Under the pieces are notes generated by a model that worked only from the letters and a program-made list of their open reading frames with translations, was not told where the DNA came from and made no database searches. A DNA stretch of 64,000 bases from Cavia porcellus (Eukaryota; Chordata; Mammalia; Rodentia; Caviidae): NCBI RefSeq assembly GCF_034190915.1, contig NW_026947501.1:1116001-1180000 (forward strand), in the 5' to 3' direction. This document shows, piece after piece, positions 10,581 to 23,600 of this stretch; position 1 is the first letter of the stretch; the number at the start of each line of letters is the position of its first letter. Made by a program: the position numbers and the translations under genes.

Positions 10581-11280
10581 TAGAAGTTAGTGTTAAGGGT
10601 AGGGTTAGGGTTAGTGTTAGGGTTAGGGTTAGGGGTTAGGTGTTAGGAAGAGTGTTAGGGTTAGTGTTACAATTAGTGTTAGGATTATGATTAGGCTTAA
10701 GGTTAGGATTAGGGATAGCGTTAGGGTTAGAGTTAGGGTTAGTGTTTAGTATTAGGGTTAAGGTTAGGTTTAGGTTTAGGATTAGTGTTATGGTTAGGTT
10801 TAGTGTTAGGGTTAGGGTTAGGGTTAGCCTTAATTTATGTTTAGAGTTTAGTGTTAGGGGTAGTGTTAGGTTTAGGGTTAGGGTTAGGGTTAGGGTTAGT
10901 GTTAGGGTTAGGATTAGAAGTTAGTGTTAAGGGATAGGGTTAGGGTTAGTGTTAGGGTTAGGGTTAGGATTATGGTTACGGTGAGGGTTAGTGCTAGGGT
11001 TAGTGTTAGGGGTTAGGTGTTAGGAAGACGGTTAGGGTTAGTCTTACAATAAGTGTTAGGATTATGATTAGGCTTAAGGTTAGGATAAGGGATAGCGTTA
11101 GGGTTAGTGTTTAGTATTAGGGTTAAGGTTAGGTTTAGGTTTAGGATTAGTGTTATGGTTAGGTTTAGTGTTATGGTTAGTGTTAGCCTTAATTTATGTT
11201 TAGAGTTTAGTGTTAGGGGCAGTGTTAGGTTTAGGGTTAGGGTTAGGGTTAGGGATAGTGTTAGGGTTAGTGTTAGGGTT
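10581..11280 (+). repeat. Local tandem duplication, two copies of about 334 and 365 bp
   Basis: Copy 1 (10581-10914) and copy 2 (10915-about 11280) share a long series of the same variant hexamers, including GCCTTAATTTATGTTTAGAG, which is unusual for the array. Copy 2 has about 31 extra bases near 10970-11000. The spacing is 334 bp at the left end and 365 bp further right. The copies are far more alike than neighbouring array sequence, so the duplication is younger than most of the decay. Confidence 0.85.
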
Positions 11281-14200
11281 AGGGTTAGAGTTAGGATTAG
11301 GGTTAGGGTTAGGGTTAGGGTTAGGGATAGTGTTATGGTTAGGGTTAGGGTTAGAGTTAGGATTAGGTTTAGAGTTTAGTTTTACTGTTCTGTTTCTGGT
11401 TAGGTTTAGGGTTACAGATAGTGTTAGGGTTAGGGTTAGGCTTTAGGTTTAGTGTTAGGGTTAGGTTTAGGATTAGGGAAAGGGTTATGGTTAGAAGTTA
11501 GCATTAGGTTTAATGTTAGAGTTTGGGTTAGGGTTAGGGTTAGGTATAGGCTTAGTGTTTATGGTTAAGGATAGAGTTAGTGTTGGGTTAAAACTTAGGT
11601 TTAGGGTTAGGGTTAGGATTAGTGTTAGGGTTAGTGTTAGGGTTTAAGGTGTTAGGGAAAGGGTTAGGGTTAAGCTTCGGGTTACGGTTTGTGTTATGGT
11701 TACGATTGGGTTCAGGGTTAGGTTTAGGGTTAGTTTTAGGGCTAGTTTTAGTGTTAGGTTTAGTGTTAGGGTTAGGGGTTAGGTGTTAGTGGTAGTGTTA
11801 AGCTTAGCATTATGGTTAGGGTTAGGTTTATGTTTAAGGTTAGGGTTAGCGATTGTATTAGTGTTAGGGTTAGAGTTTAGGTTATGGTTAGTGTTAGGGT
11901 TCGATTTAGGGGTTAGGTGTTAGGGATAGGGTTATGGTTATGGTTATGGTTATGATTATGGTTATGGTTAGGGTTAGGGTTATGTTTAGGTTAGGTTTAG
12001 GTTTAGGTTTAGGTTTGGGGTAGTGTCAGGCATAGGGTAAGGTTTAGGGTTAGGTTTAGGTTCAGCATTAGGTTTATTTTTAGTGTTAGCGTTAGTGCTA
12101 TGGTGAGGGTTAGAGGTAGTGTAAGGGTGAGGATTAGGGTTAGAATTTAGGGTTAGAGTTAGGGTTTAGGGTTAGTGATATTTTTAAGGTTAGGGTTAGA
12201 GTTAGGGTTAGTTATAAGGTTAGTTTTAGGGTTAGGTGTTAGGTAAAGGGTTATGGCTCAGCTTCACGTTTAGGTTTGTGTTAGGGTTACAATTAGGTTT
12301 AGGTTTAGGTTTAGGGTTAGGGTTAGGGTTAGTTTTACTGTTAGATTTACGCTATAGTTGTTAGTGTTAGTCTTATTGTTAGGGTTAGGGTTAATTTACG
12401 GTTAGGGTTAGGGTTAGGGATAGTACTATGGTTCGGATTATGTTTTAGGTTAGAGTTAGGGTTAGGTTTAGGGGTTAGGTGTTAGGGATAGGGTTATGGT
12501 TAGGGTTAGGGTTAGGGTTAGGGTTAGGGTTAGGGTTAGGATTCAGTTTACAATTAGAAATTAGCGTAAGCTTTAGGTCTAGGGTTAGGTTTACTGTTAG
12601 TGTTATGGTTAGGTTTAGGTTTAAATTTAGGGTTAGCATTAGTATTGCGGTTAGTTTTAGGGTTATGTTTAGGGTTAGGGTTAGGTGTTAGGGAAAGGGT
12701 TATGGTTCTGGTTAGGGTTAGGTTAAGTTTAGGTTTAGGTTTAGGTTTAGGTTTCGGGTTAGGGTTAGGGTAAGGATGAAAATTACGTTAAGGTTTAGGA
12801 TTAGGTTTAGGTTTACTGTTAGATTTAGGGTTAGGTTTAGGTGTAGTTGTAGGTTTAGTGTTAGGTTTAGGGTTTGTTTTAGGGTTAGGTTGAGGGTTAT
12901 GATTAGGGTTTAGGTGTTAGGGATAGTATTAGTGTTAGGGTTTGGGTTAGCATTAGGGTTAGTTTTACGGTTAGAGTTAGGGTTAGGGTTAGTGTTAGGG
13001 TTAAGGTTAGGGTTAGGGTTAGTGTTAGGGTTAGGGTTAGGGATAGGTTATGGTTACAATAAGGGTTAGTCGTTACCTTTAGGGATAAAATTAGGGTTAC
13101 GGTTACGGTTAGCTTTAGAGGTTAGTGTTAGTGTTAGTGTTAGGCTTAGGGTTAGTTTTAGGGTAGGGTTAGGTTTAGAGTTAGGTTTAGGTTTAGGGTT
13201 ATAGTTAGGGTTAGGTTTAGGGAGAGGGTTATAGTTAGGGTTAGGTTTAGGGAAAGGGTTACGGTTAGGCTTTGGTTTACAGTTAAGGTTAGTGTTACGA
13301 TCATGTTAGGGTTAGTGTTATGGTTTTGGATAGGATTAGGGGTAGGGTTGCGGTTAGGGTTAGGGTTTGGATTAGGATTAGGCTTAGGGTTAGGTTTAGG
13401 GGTTAGGTGTGAGTGATAGTGTTAGGGTTAGGCTTCAGGTTACATTTAGGTTTAGGGTTAGGATTAGTTTAGGATTAGGGTTAGGTTTATGTTTAGTGTT
13501 AGCAATTGCATTAGATTTAGGCTGAGTTTTAGGGTTAGGGTTAGCATTAGGTTTAGGTGTTAGGTTTTATGGATAGGGTTATCGTGATGGTTAAGGTTTG
13601 GTTTAGGTTTAGTGTTAGGGTTAGGGTTATGGTTAGGTTTTGTTTTTAGGGTTATGGTTAGGGTTAGGTCTTACAGTCAGTGTTAGGGTTAGTTTAATGT
13701 GTAGGGTTAGGTCTTGGGTTAGGGTTAGGGTTAGAAGTTAGGGTTAGGGTAGGGTTAGGGTTATTCTTATGGTTAGGGTTTTGGTTAGTGTTAGGTTTAG
13801 GGGTTAGGTATTAGGAAGAGCGTTAATGGTAGGCTTCAAGTTAGGATTAGGATTAGTGTTAGGGTTTTGTTTAGGGTTCGGTTTGGATTTAGTTTTAGGG
13901 TTAGCTTTAGCATTAGAGTTAGGGGTTAGGTGATAGCGATAGGGATAGTGTAGGGTTATGGTTAGGTTTACGGTTAGGTTTAGGGATAGTATTAGGTTTA
14001 GTTTTTGGGTTAGAGTTAGAGGTTAGCGTTAGGTTTAGTGTTAGATTTTGGGGTTGGGTTTTGGTTAGGGTTAGGCTTAGAGGTTAGGGTTAGGGTTAGG
14101 GTTAAAGCTTAGGTGTAGGGTTAGGGTTTGGGTTAGTGTTAGGGATAGGGTTAAGGGTAAGATGTTAGGGAGAGGGTTACGGTTAGGCTTCTGTTATGGT

Positions 14201-17200
14201 TGGTGTTAAGTTTGCGTTTAGGGTTAGGTTTAGGGTTAGGTTTAGGGCTAGTTTTAGGGTTTCATTTATGGTTAGGGTTGGGCTTTAGGTGTTAGGGATA
14301 GTGATATAGTTAGGGTTAGGCTTAAGGTTACGTTTATTGTTAGGGTTATGTTTAGGGATAATGTTAGTTTTAGGGATAGCGTTAGGGTTCGGGTTTAGGA
14401 TTAAGTTTAGTGATAGAGTTTAGGGTTATATTTATGATTAGTGTTAGTCTTAGAGGTTATCGTTAGAGTGAGGGTTAAAGCTTAGATTTAGGGTTGGGTT
14501 TAGGGTTAACTTTAGGGATAGGGTAAGTGTTAGTATTAGGGTTAGTCATTAGGTTTAGGGTTAGGGTTATGGTTAGGGTTAGGGTTAGGTTTAGAGGTTA
14601 GTTTTAGCTTTAGGGTTATGGTTTGGATTAGTATTAGGGTTAGGGTTAGGGTTAGGTTTAGAGTTAGTTTTAGCGTTAGGTTAGGGTTAGTGTTTGGGTT
14701 AGGTTTCATGTTATGTGTAGGGTTAGCATTTAAGGTTAAGGTTAGTGTTAAGCTTAGTGTTATGGTTAGGGGTAGGTTTCAGTTGAGCTTTAGGGTTAGG
14801 GTTATGGTTAGGGTTAGAAGTTAGGTTTAGTGTTAGTTTTAGGGTTAGGGTTAGGGATAGGTTTAGGGTTAGATTTAGTGTTAGATGTTCTGGTTAGTAT
14901 TAGGGTTAGGGTTAGGGTTAAGGTTATGGTTAGAGGTATGGGTTAATGTTAGGGTTAGGATTAGGGTTAGGGTTATTCTAGAATTAGGCTTAGGGTTAGG
15001 TATTACAGTCAGTTTTAGGGTTAGGTTTAGGGGTAGGGTTAGGGTTAGTGTTAGGGATTAATTTTAGGTTTAGGGTTATGCTTATGGTTAGAGTTATGGT
15101 TAGGTTTTGGGTTAGGGTTAGGATTAGAAATTACATTTAGGGGTAGGGTTAGGGTTAGGGTTAGGTGTAGGGTTAGGGTTAGTGTTAGGTTTAGGTTTAG
15201 GAGTTAGGTGTTAGGGAGATGGTTAAGGTTAGGCTTCGGTTTAGGTTACGGTTAGGTTTAGGATTACGTTTAAGTTTAGGCTTAGGCTTAGGGTTAGGGT
15301 TAGTTTTAGCTTTAGTGTTAATTTTATGGTTAGGTTTACGGTTAGGGTTGGGGTTAGGTGTTAGGTATAGTTTTAGGGTTAGTGTTATGGTTAGATTTTC
15401 CATAAGGATTATGATTAGGAATAGATTTAGGTTATGGGTTAGCATTTAGGTTTAGGGTTAGGTTTAGGTTTAAGGTTAGTGTTAGTGTGAGGTTTAAAAT
15501 TTGGTTTAGTGTTATGTTTAGGGTTAGGGTTAGAGTTACAGTTACGGTTAGGGTTACATGTTAGCGTTAGGTTTAGGGTTAGTGTTAGGGTTATGGTTAC
15601 GTTTAGCGTTAGAGCGTTAGCGTTAGGGTTAGATTTAGGGTTTTTTTAGGGTTAGGTTTCAGGTTAGGGTTAGGATTAGACGGTACAATTAAGGGTAGGG
15701 GTAGAGTTATGGTTACTGTCTGGATTAGGATTAGTGTTAGGGTTAGGTTAAGTGCTTACGTGTTAGGGAGATGGTTAAGGTTAGGTTTCGGGTTAGGTTA
15801 GGTTTAGGGTTATGATTAGGTCTAGGGTTAGGCTTAGGGTTAGGGTGAGCGTTAGTGTTAGGTTTAGTGTTAGTTTTAGGGTTAGGTTTATGGTAGGATT
15901 GGGGTTAGGTGTTAGTGAGAGTGTTAGGGTTAGGGTTAACGTTAGTGCTAGGTTTTTGGTAAGGATTATGTTTAGGAATAGAGTTAGGTTTAGGGTTAGC
16001 ATTTGGGGTTAGTGTTAGGTTTAGTTTTAGGTTTAGGATTAGGATTTGGGTGAGGGTTAGAATTTGGTTTAGTGTTAGGTCTAGGGTTAGGGTTAGAGTT
16101 AGAGTTAGGGTTAGGGTTACATGTTACGTTAGGTTTCGTGTTAGTGTTAGGGTTAGGGTTATGGTTAGAGGTTAGTGTTAGGTTTAAGGTTAAAGCTTGG
16201 GGTTAGTGTTAGGGTTAGACTTAGGCTTAAAGGTTAGGTTTAGGGTTAGTGTTAGGGTTTTGGTTAAGGTTCTGGTTTGTTTTAGGGTTACAATTAGGTT
16301 TAGGGTTAGGGTTAGTGTTAGGTTTCAGGTTAATTTTAGGGTTAGATTTATGGCTAGTGTTAGAGGTTAGGTGTTAGGGATAGTGTTAAGGTTAGGGTTA
16401 GGTTTAGGGTTAGGGTTAGGGTTTAAGTTAGGGTTATGTTTAGGTTTATTGTTATGGTTAAGTTTAGGTTTAGAGTTATGGTTAGAGGTTAGTGTTTATT
16501 TTTATTGTTAGTGTATGGGGTTAGGGTTAGGGTTAGGGTTAGGCTTAGAGGTTATGTTTAGGTTTAGGTTTAGGGTTATGGTTATGGTTAGGGTTAGGGT
16601 TACAATTTGTGTTAGTGTTACGATTATGTTTAGGGTTAGGGTTAGTGTTAGTTTTCGGGTTAGTTTTATGGTTAGGTTTAGGGTTAGGTTTAGGGGTTAG
16701 GTGTTAGGGATAGTGTTAGGGTTAGGGTTATGGTTAGGTTTAGGGGTTAGTTTAGGGTTAGGGTTAGTGTTAGTGTTAGGCTTAGGGTTAGGGTTAGTAT
16801 TAGGGTTAGGTTTAAGGTTAGGGTTAGGGTTTGGATTAGTATTAGGGTTAGGGTTAGGTTTATGGGTTAGGCATTAGGGATAGGTTTAGGGTTAGGCTTC
16901 GGGTTATGGTTTGTGTTAGGATTACGATTAGGTTTAGGTTTAGGGTTAGGGTTAGGTTTAGGGTGAATTTTAGTGTTAGGTTTATGGTTAGGGTGAGGGG
17001 TTAGGTGCTAGAGGTAGGGTTTGTGTTAGGGTTTTTGTTACGGTTAGGTTTACGTTTAGTTTTAGGTTTAGGGATATAATTAGGGTTAGGGTTTAGGGTA
17101 GGGTTAGGGTTAGTGTTAGGTTTAGTGTTAGTTTTGGGGTTATGTTTAGAGGTTAGCGTTAGGTTTCCTATTAGAATTTGGGGTTAGGTTTAGGGTTATT

Positions 17201-17870
17201 TTTAGGCTTAGAGGTTATGGTTAGGTTTAGGCTTAGGGTTAGGGTTAAAGCTTTGGTTTAGATTTAGGGTTAGTGTTAGGGATAGTGTTATGTATAGGGT
17301 AAGTGTTAGTGTTAGGGTTAGTTGTTAGGTTTAGAGTTAGGGTTATGCTTAGAATTAGTGTTATTGCTAGATTTAGAAGTTAGTGTTAGGGTTTGTGTTA
17401 AGTTTAGTGCTAGGGTTAGGGTTAGGTTTAGAGTTAGATTTAGGTTTAGAGTAAGGGTTAGGGTTAGGGTTAGGGATAGGGTTACGCTTAGGCTTCAGGT
17501 TATGGTTAGGGTTAATGTTACGATTAGGTTAGTGTTAGGGTTAGGCGTTAGTGATAGGGTTATGGGTTAGGGTTAGGGTCTGGGTTATGTTTAGTGTTAG
17601 TGTTTAGGGTTAGGGTTTTGTTAGGGTAGTGTTATGGTTAAGGTTAGTGTTAGGTTGAGGTTTAGGGTTAGGGTTAGAAGTTAGGTTTAGTGTTATGTTT
17701 AGGGTTAGGGTTAGGGTTAGATTTAGGTTTAGGATTAGTGTTAGAGGTTAGGGCTAGTGTTAGTGTTAGGGTTAGGGTTAGGGTTAGGATTAGGATTAGG
17801 GTTAGGTTTAGTGTTAGGGTTATGCTAGTGTTAAGGTTAGAGTTATGTTAAGGCATTACAGTTATTTTTA

Positions 17871-17891
17871 GGGTTACTTTTAAAGTAACCC
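17871..17891. repeat. Perfect 10-bp inverted repeat, 1-nt centre
   Basis: GGGTTACTTT (17871-17880) and its exact reverse complement (17882-17891) flank a single T. A diverged homologue lies 8.4 kb upstream. It is one of the few places where CCC appears on the + strand. Confidence 0.85.
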
Positions 17892-20161
17892 AAGTAGAGT
17901 TAGGTTAAGAGTTAGGTATAGGGTTAGGGATTAATGTTAAGTTTAGGGTTAGGGTTATGTGTAGGGTTTAAGGTTAGGGTTAGGATTAGAAGCTGGGTTA
18001 GGGGTAGGGTTAGGGCTATGTTTAGTGTTAGGGTTTTTGTTAGTATTAAGGTTAAGTTTAGGGGTTAGTTGTTAGGGAGAATGTTAAGGTTAGGCTTCCC
18101 GTTATGGTTAGAGTTAGCGTTACTATTAGGTTTAGAGTTAGGCTTAGGGTTAGGGTTAGGGTTAGGTTTAGTGTTAATTTTAGGGTTAAGTTTAGGATTA
18201 GGGTTAGGAGTTAGGTGTTAGGGATAGGGTTAGTTTTAGGGTTAGTGTTATGATTTGTGTTAGTGTTACTATTAGGTTTAGGGTTATGGTTAGTGTTAGG
18301 TTTTGGGTTAGTTTTAGGGTTAGGATTAGGGTTAGGGTTAGGGGTTATGTGTTAGGTGTAGTGTTAGGGTTAGGGTTATGGTTAGGTTTAGCGGTTAGTT
18401 TAGGGTTAAGTGTAGGGTTAGTGTTAGTATTAGTGTTAAGGTTAAGGTTAAGGTTAGGGTTTGGATTAGGTTTAGGGTTAGGGTGAGGATTAGGTTTAGG
18501 GGTTAGGTATTAGTGATAGGTTTATGGTTAGGCTTCAGGTTATGGTTTGTGTTAGGATTACGATTAGGCTTAGGTTTAGGGTTAGGGTTAGGTTAAGGGT
18601 TTGTTTTAGGGTTAGGTTTATGGTTAGGATTAGGGGTTAGGTGCTAGGGATAGTGTTAGTGTTAGGGTTATTGTTAGGGTTTATGATAGGTTTAGGGTTA
18701 GGTTTAGTGTTAGGGTTAGGGTTAGAGTAATGGTTAGAGGTTAGCGTTAGGTTTAGTGTTAGAATTTGGGGTTAGGATTAGGGTTATTGTTAGGCTTAGA
18801 GGTTATGGTTAGGTTCAGGCTTAGGGTTAGGGTTAAAGCTTAGGTTTAGGTTTAGGGTTAGTGTTAGGGCTAGGGTTAGGGATAGGGTAAGTGTTAAGAT
18901 TAGGTTAGTCATTAGGTTTAGTGTTAGGGTTACGCTTAGTGTTAGGGTATGGTTAGATTTAGAAGTTAGTGTTAGGGTTAGGGTTAAGGTTAGTTATAGG
19001 GTTAGGTTTAGATTTAGAGTTAGGTTTAGATTTAGGGTAAGGGTTAGGGTTAGGGATAGGGTTACGCTTAGGCTTCGGTTTACAGTTAGGGTTAATGTTA
19101 CAATTGGGTTATGCTTAGGGTTAGTGTTAGGTGTTAGTGATAGGATTATGGTTTAGGGTTAGGGTTGGGGTTAGGGTTAGGGTTCGGGTTGGGGTTAGGG
19201 TTAGGGTTAGGGTTTTGTTTAGTGTTAGTGTTAAAGGTTAGGGTTTTTTGGGTTAGTGTTATGGTTAGGGTTAGTGTTAGGTTCAGGTTTAGGTTTAGGG
19301 TTAGTTTTAGGGTTAGGATTAGGGGTTATGTGTTAGGGAGAGTTTTAAGGTTAGGTTTCACTTTACAGTGATTGTTAGCCTTACGATTAGGTTTAGTGTT
19401 AGGCTTAGCATTAGGGTTAGTGTTAAGTTTAGGTGTAGTGTTAATTTTAGGATTAAGTTTAGGATTAGGGTTAAGTGTTAGGTGTTAGAGATTGGGTTAG
19501 GGTTAGAGCTAGTTTTATGGTAAGGGTTAGTGATAGTGTTAGGGTTAGCATTAGGGTTTAGAGTTTGTGTTTGGCTTAGGGTTAGGTTTAGGTTTAGGGT
19601 TAGGGGTAGTGCTAGGGTTACAATTTGGTTTAGTGTTAGTGTTATTTTTGGGTTAGAGTTATGGTTAGGGTTACATGTTAGGGTTAGCCTTACTGTTAGA
19701 GTTTAGGGTTAGGGTTAGGGTTAATGGTAGGGCTAGGGTTAGTCGTTAGGTGTTAGGGAGAGAGTTATTGTTAGTCTTCGGGTTACAGTTTGGTTTAAGG
19801 TTACAATTAGGTTTAGTGTTAAGTTTAGGGATAATGTTAGAGTTTAGAATTAGGGTTAGGGTTAGTGTTAGCGTTTTGGTTATGGTTGGAGATTAGGGTT
19901 AGGGTTATGGTTATGGCTATGGTTAGGTTTAGGGTTATGGTTAGAGGTTAGTGTTAGGATTAGTGTTAGTGTTTGTGGTTAGGATTAGGGTTAGGTTTAG
20001 GGATAGTTTTAGGATTAGGGTTAGGGTTTATGTTAGGGTTAGGGTTAGTGTTAGTATTAGGGTTGGGGTTAGGGTTACGGTTACGGTTATGGTTAGAGAT
20101 TAGTGTTAGGTTTAGCGTTAGAGTTTGGGGTTAGGTTTAGGGTCAGGGTAAGGCTTAGAGG

Positions 20162-20215
20162 TTATGGTTATGGTTATGGTTATGGTTATGGTTCTGGTTC
20201 TGGTTCTGGTTCTGG
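20162..20215 (+). repeat. Variant expansions: five TTATGG then four TTCTGG
   Basis: Five exact TTATGG units (20162-20191) pass directly into four TTCTGG units (20192-20215). The second variant differs from the first by one base, suggesting stepwise slippage expansion of one mutant hexamer and then a further mutant of it. Confidence 0.92.
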
Positions 20216-20656
20216 TTAGGGTTATGGATAGGGTTAGGGTTAGGTTTAGGTTTAGGGTTAGTGTTAGTGTTAGCATTAGGGTTAGGTTTAGGTTTAGGGT
20301 TAGTGTTAGTTTTAGGCTTATGGTAGTTTTAGGGTTAGGGTTAGGGTTAGGTATTACCGTCAGGGTTAGGGTTAGTTTTAGGTTTAGGATTAGGTTTAGG
20401 GTGAGTGTTAGGTTTAGGGTTAGGTTTACGATTAGAAGTTAGGGTTATGGATAGTGTTAGGGTTAGGGTTAGTGTTAGTGTTAGGTTTAGGGTTAGGATT
20501 ATGGTTACAAATAGGTTAATGTTAGAGTTAGTCTTAGGGTTAGGGTTTGGTGTTAGGTGTTAGGGAGAGGGTTAGAGTTAGGCTTCGGGTTACAGTTAGT
20601 GTTAGGGTTATGATTAGATTTAGGGTTAGAGTTAGGGATAGGATTAGGGTTTAGGG

Positions 20657-20692
20657 TTAGTGTTAGTGTTAGTGTTAGTGTTAGTGTTAGTG
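20657..20692 (+). repeat. Variant expansion: six TTAGTG
   Basis: Six exact TTAGTG units in a row. TTAGTG is the commonest single-base variant by eye, but usually occurs singly. A second six-unit run lies at 36434-36469. Confidence 0.92.
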
Positions 20693-23600
20693 TTAGGGTT
20701 AGTGTTATGATTAGGTTCAGTGTTAGTTTTAGGGTTAGCTTTAGCGTTAGGTTTAGGGGTTAAGTGTTAATGATAGGGTTAAGTTCAGGGTTAGAGTTAG
20801 TGTTATGATTAGGGTTAGGGTTAGGTTGAGGTTTACCCTTAGGTTTATGGTTAGTGTTAGGGTTAGTGTTAGGGTTAAGTTTAGGATTAGGGTTAGGTTT
20901 AGGTTAAGCTTTAGGGTTAGGTTCAGGTTTAGGGTTAGGGTTAGGTTTAGAGGTTTGGTTTAGTGTTAGTGTTATGGTTAGGTTTAGGGTTAGAGGTATG
21001 TGTTAGGCTAAGTGTTAGGTTTGTGTTATGGTTAGGGTTAAGGTTAAGGTTAGGTTTAGGGTTAGGGTTAGCGTTAGGGCTAGGGTTGGGTTTAGAGGTA
21101 TGTGTTAGGGTCAGTTTTAGAGTTAGGGTTAGTGTTAGGTTTAGTGTTATGGTAGGTTTAGTGTTAGGGTTAGTGTTCCGTATTACGGTTAGTGTTTTGA
21201 TTAGTTTAACGGGTAGCGTTAGGGTTAGGGTTAGGGATTAATATTACATTTAGGCTTAGGTTTATGGTTAGAGTTAGAATTAGGGTTAGTGTTAGGGTTA
21301 GTGTTAGAATTTAGGTTCACGGTTAAGTTTAGTGTTAGGGTTAAGTTTAGGGTTAGGGTTAGGTTTAAGGTTAGGCTTAGGATTAGAATTTAGTGTTAGG
21401 GTTAAAGTTAAGGTTAGGATTATGGTTAGGGTTAGTGTTAGGGCTAGTTTTAGTGTTAGCGTTAGGGGTTAGGTGTTAGGATGTGGGTTAGTGTTAGGCT
21501 TCATGTTATGGTTAGGTTTAGGGTTTCGATTAGGTTTAGTCTTAGGGTTATGGTTAGGGTTAGAGTTAGGTTTACGTTGACAGTTAAGGTTAGTGTCTGG
21601 TTTAGGGATAGAGTTTAGTGTAAGGTTTAGATTTAGTGTTAAGTTTACTGTTAGTTTTAGGGTTAGTGTTAGGGTTAGGTATAGGGTTAGGGTTTGGGTT
21701 AGAGTTAGGGTTAGTGTTAGAAGTTTAGTGTTATGTTTAGGGTTGGTGTTAGGGATAGGTTTAGGGTTAGGGTTAGTGTTAGAGTTTAGGTTTAGGGTGA
21801 GGTTTAGTGTTAGGGTTATGGTTAGAGGTAAGGGTTAGGGTTAGGTTTAGGGGTAGGGTTAGGGTTAGGGGTAGGGTTATGGTAGGTTTGGGATTACTGT
21901 TAGGTTTAGGTATTATGGTCAGTGTTAGGGTTTGTTTAAGGGGTAGGGTTAGGTTTAGGGTTAGAGATTAATGTTAGTTTAAGCGTTAGGTTTATGGTTA
22001 GAGTTAGGGTCAGTGTTAATTTTAGGGTTAGGTTTAGAGTTTAGGGTTAGAGTTAGGTTAGGGTTAGTGTAAGTGTTAGGGTTAGGTTTACCGTCAAAGT
22101 TTAGGGTTAGTGTTAGGTATAGTGTTAGGTGTAGGGTTAGGGTTAGGAGTAGAATTTAGGGTTAAAGTTAGGTTAAGGGTTAGGGTTATGTTTACTGTTA
22201 AGGTTAGTGTTTGGGTAAGTTTTAGGTTTAGGGTTAGGGGTTAGGTGTTAGGGAGAGGGTTATGGTTAGGCTTTGGGTTACAGTTAGTGTTGGTGTTATG
22301 ATTAGGTTTAGGGTTAGGCTTAGGGAAAGGGTTAGGGTTAGTGTTAGGGTAGGGTTTGAATTAGGGTTTAGGGTTAGGGTTAGGGTTACGGTTAGGGTTA
22401 GTGTTACGGTTAGGTTTAGAGTTAGTTTTAGGGTTAGGTTTAGCGTTAGGTTTAGGGGTTAGGTTTTAGTGATAGGGTTGGTTCAGGGTTAGGGTTAGGG
22501 TTAGGATTAGGGTTAGGCTTAGGTTTAGAGTTATGGTTAGGCTTAGGTTTATGTTTAGTGTTTAGCATTAAGTTTAGGGTTATGATTAGGTTTAGAGGTT
22601 GGGTTAGGGTTAGGGTTAGTGTTAGGATTAGCGTTTTGTGTTAGTGGTCGGGTTAGGGTTAGGGTTAGGCTTAGGGTTATCTTTAGAGGTTAGTGTTAGG
22701 TTTATAGTTATGGTTAGGCTTAGAGGTTAGGGTTAGGGTTATGTGTGGGGTTAGGTTTAGCGTTAGTGTTAGGATTTGGGTTAGGGTTAGGATTAAAGTT
22801 TTGCATTAGGGGTTAGAATTAGGATTAGGATTAGTGTTAGGGTTAGGGTTAGGGTTACGTTTAGGGTTAGGTTTAGGGTTAGGGATAGTGTTAGTTTTAG
22901 GGTTAGGGTTAGGGTTAGGGATAGTGTTAGGTTTAGGTTTTGGGTTAGGATTATGGTTAGAGTTTAGTGTTAGGGTAGGTTTAGGTTTAGGGTTAGAGTT
23001 TTGTTAGGTTTAGGATTAGAATTTAGTGTTAATGTTAGGGTTAGGGTTACGGTTACAGTTAGGGTTAGGGTTAGGTCTGGGTTTAGGCTTAGTCTTAGGT
23101 GTTATGTTTTAGCGAGAGAGTTAGGGTTAGGCTTCTGGTTACAGTAAGGTTTACGGTTAAGAATGGGTTTAGGCGTAGAGTTACGGTTAGTTTTAGGGTT
23201 AGGTTTAGGTTTAGCTTTAGTTTAAGAGTTAGGTTAGAGTTAGGGTTTAGGTGTTAGCGACAGTGTTAGGGGTAGGGTTAAGTTTAGGGTTAGGTATTAC
23301 AGTCAGGCTTAGGGTTAGTTTAAGGTGTAGGGTTAGGGTTAGGGGAAGGGATTAATGTTAGGTTTAGGGTGAGGGTTATGGTTATAGTTAGTGTTATGGT
23401 TAGGATTAGAAGTTAGGGTTAGTGGTAGGGTTAGGGTTATGGTTACGGTTAGCATTAGGTTTAGGTTTAGTGTTAGAGTTAGGTCCAGGGGTTAGGTGTT
23501 AGGGAGAGTGTTAAGTTTAGGCTTTGAATTACAGTTATGGTTAGGGTTATGATTAGCTTTAGGGTTAGGCTTAGGGTTAGAGTAATGTTAGTGTTAGGTT

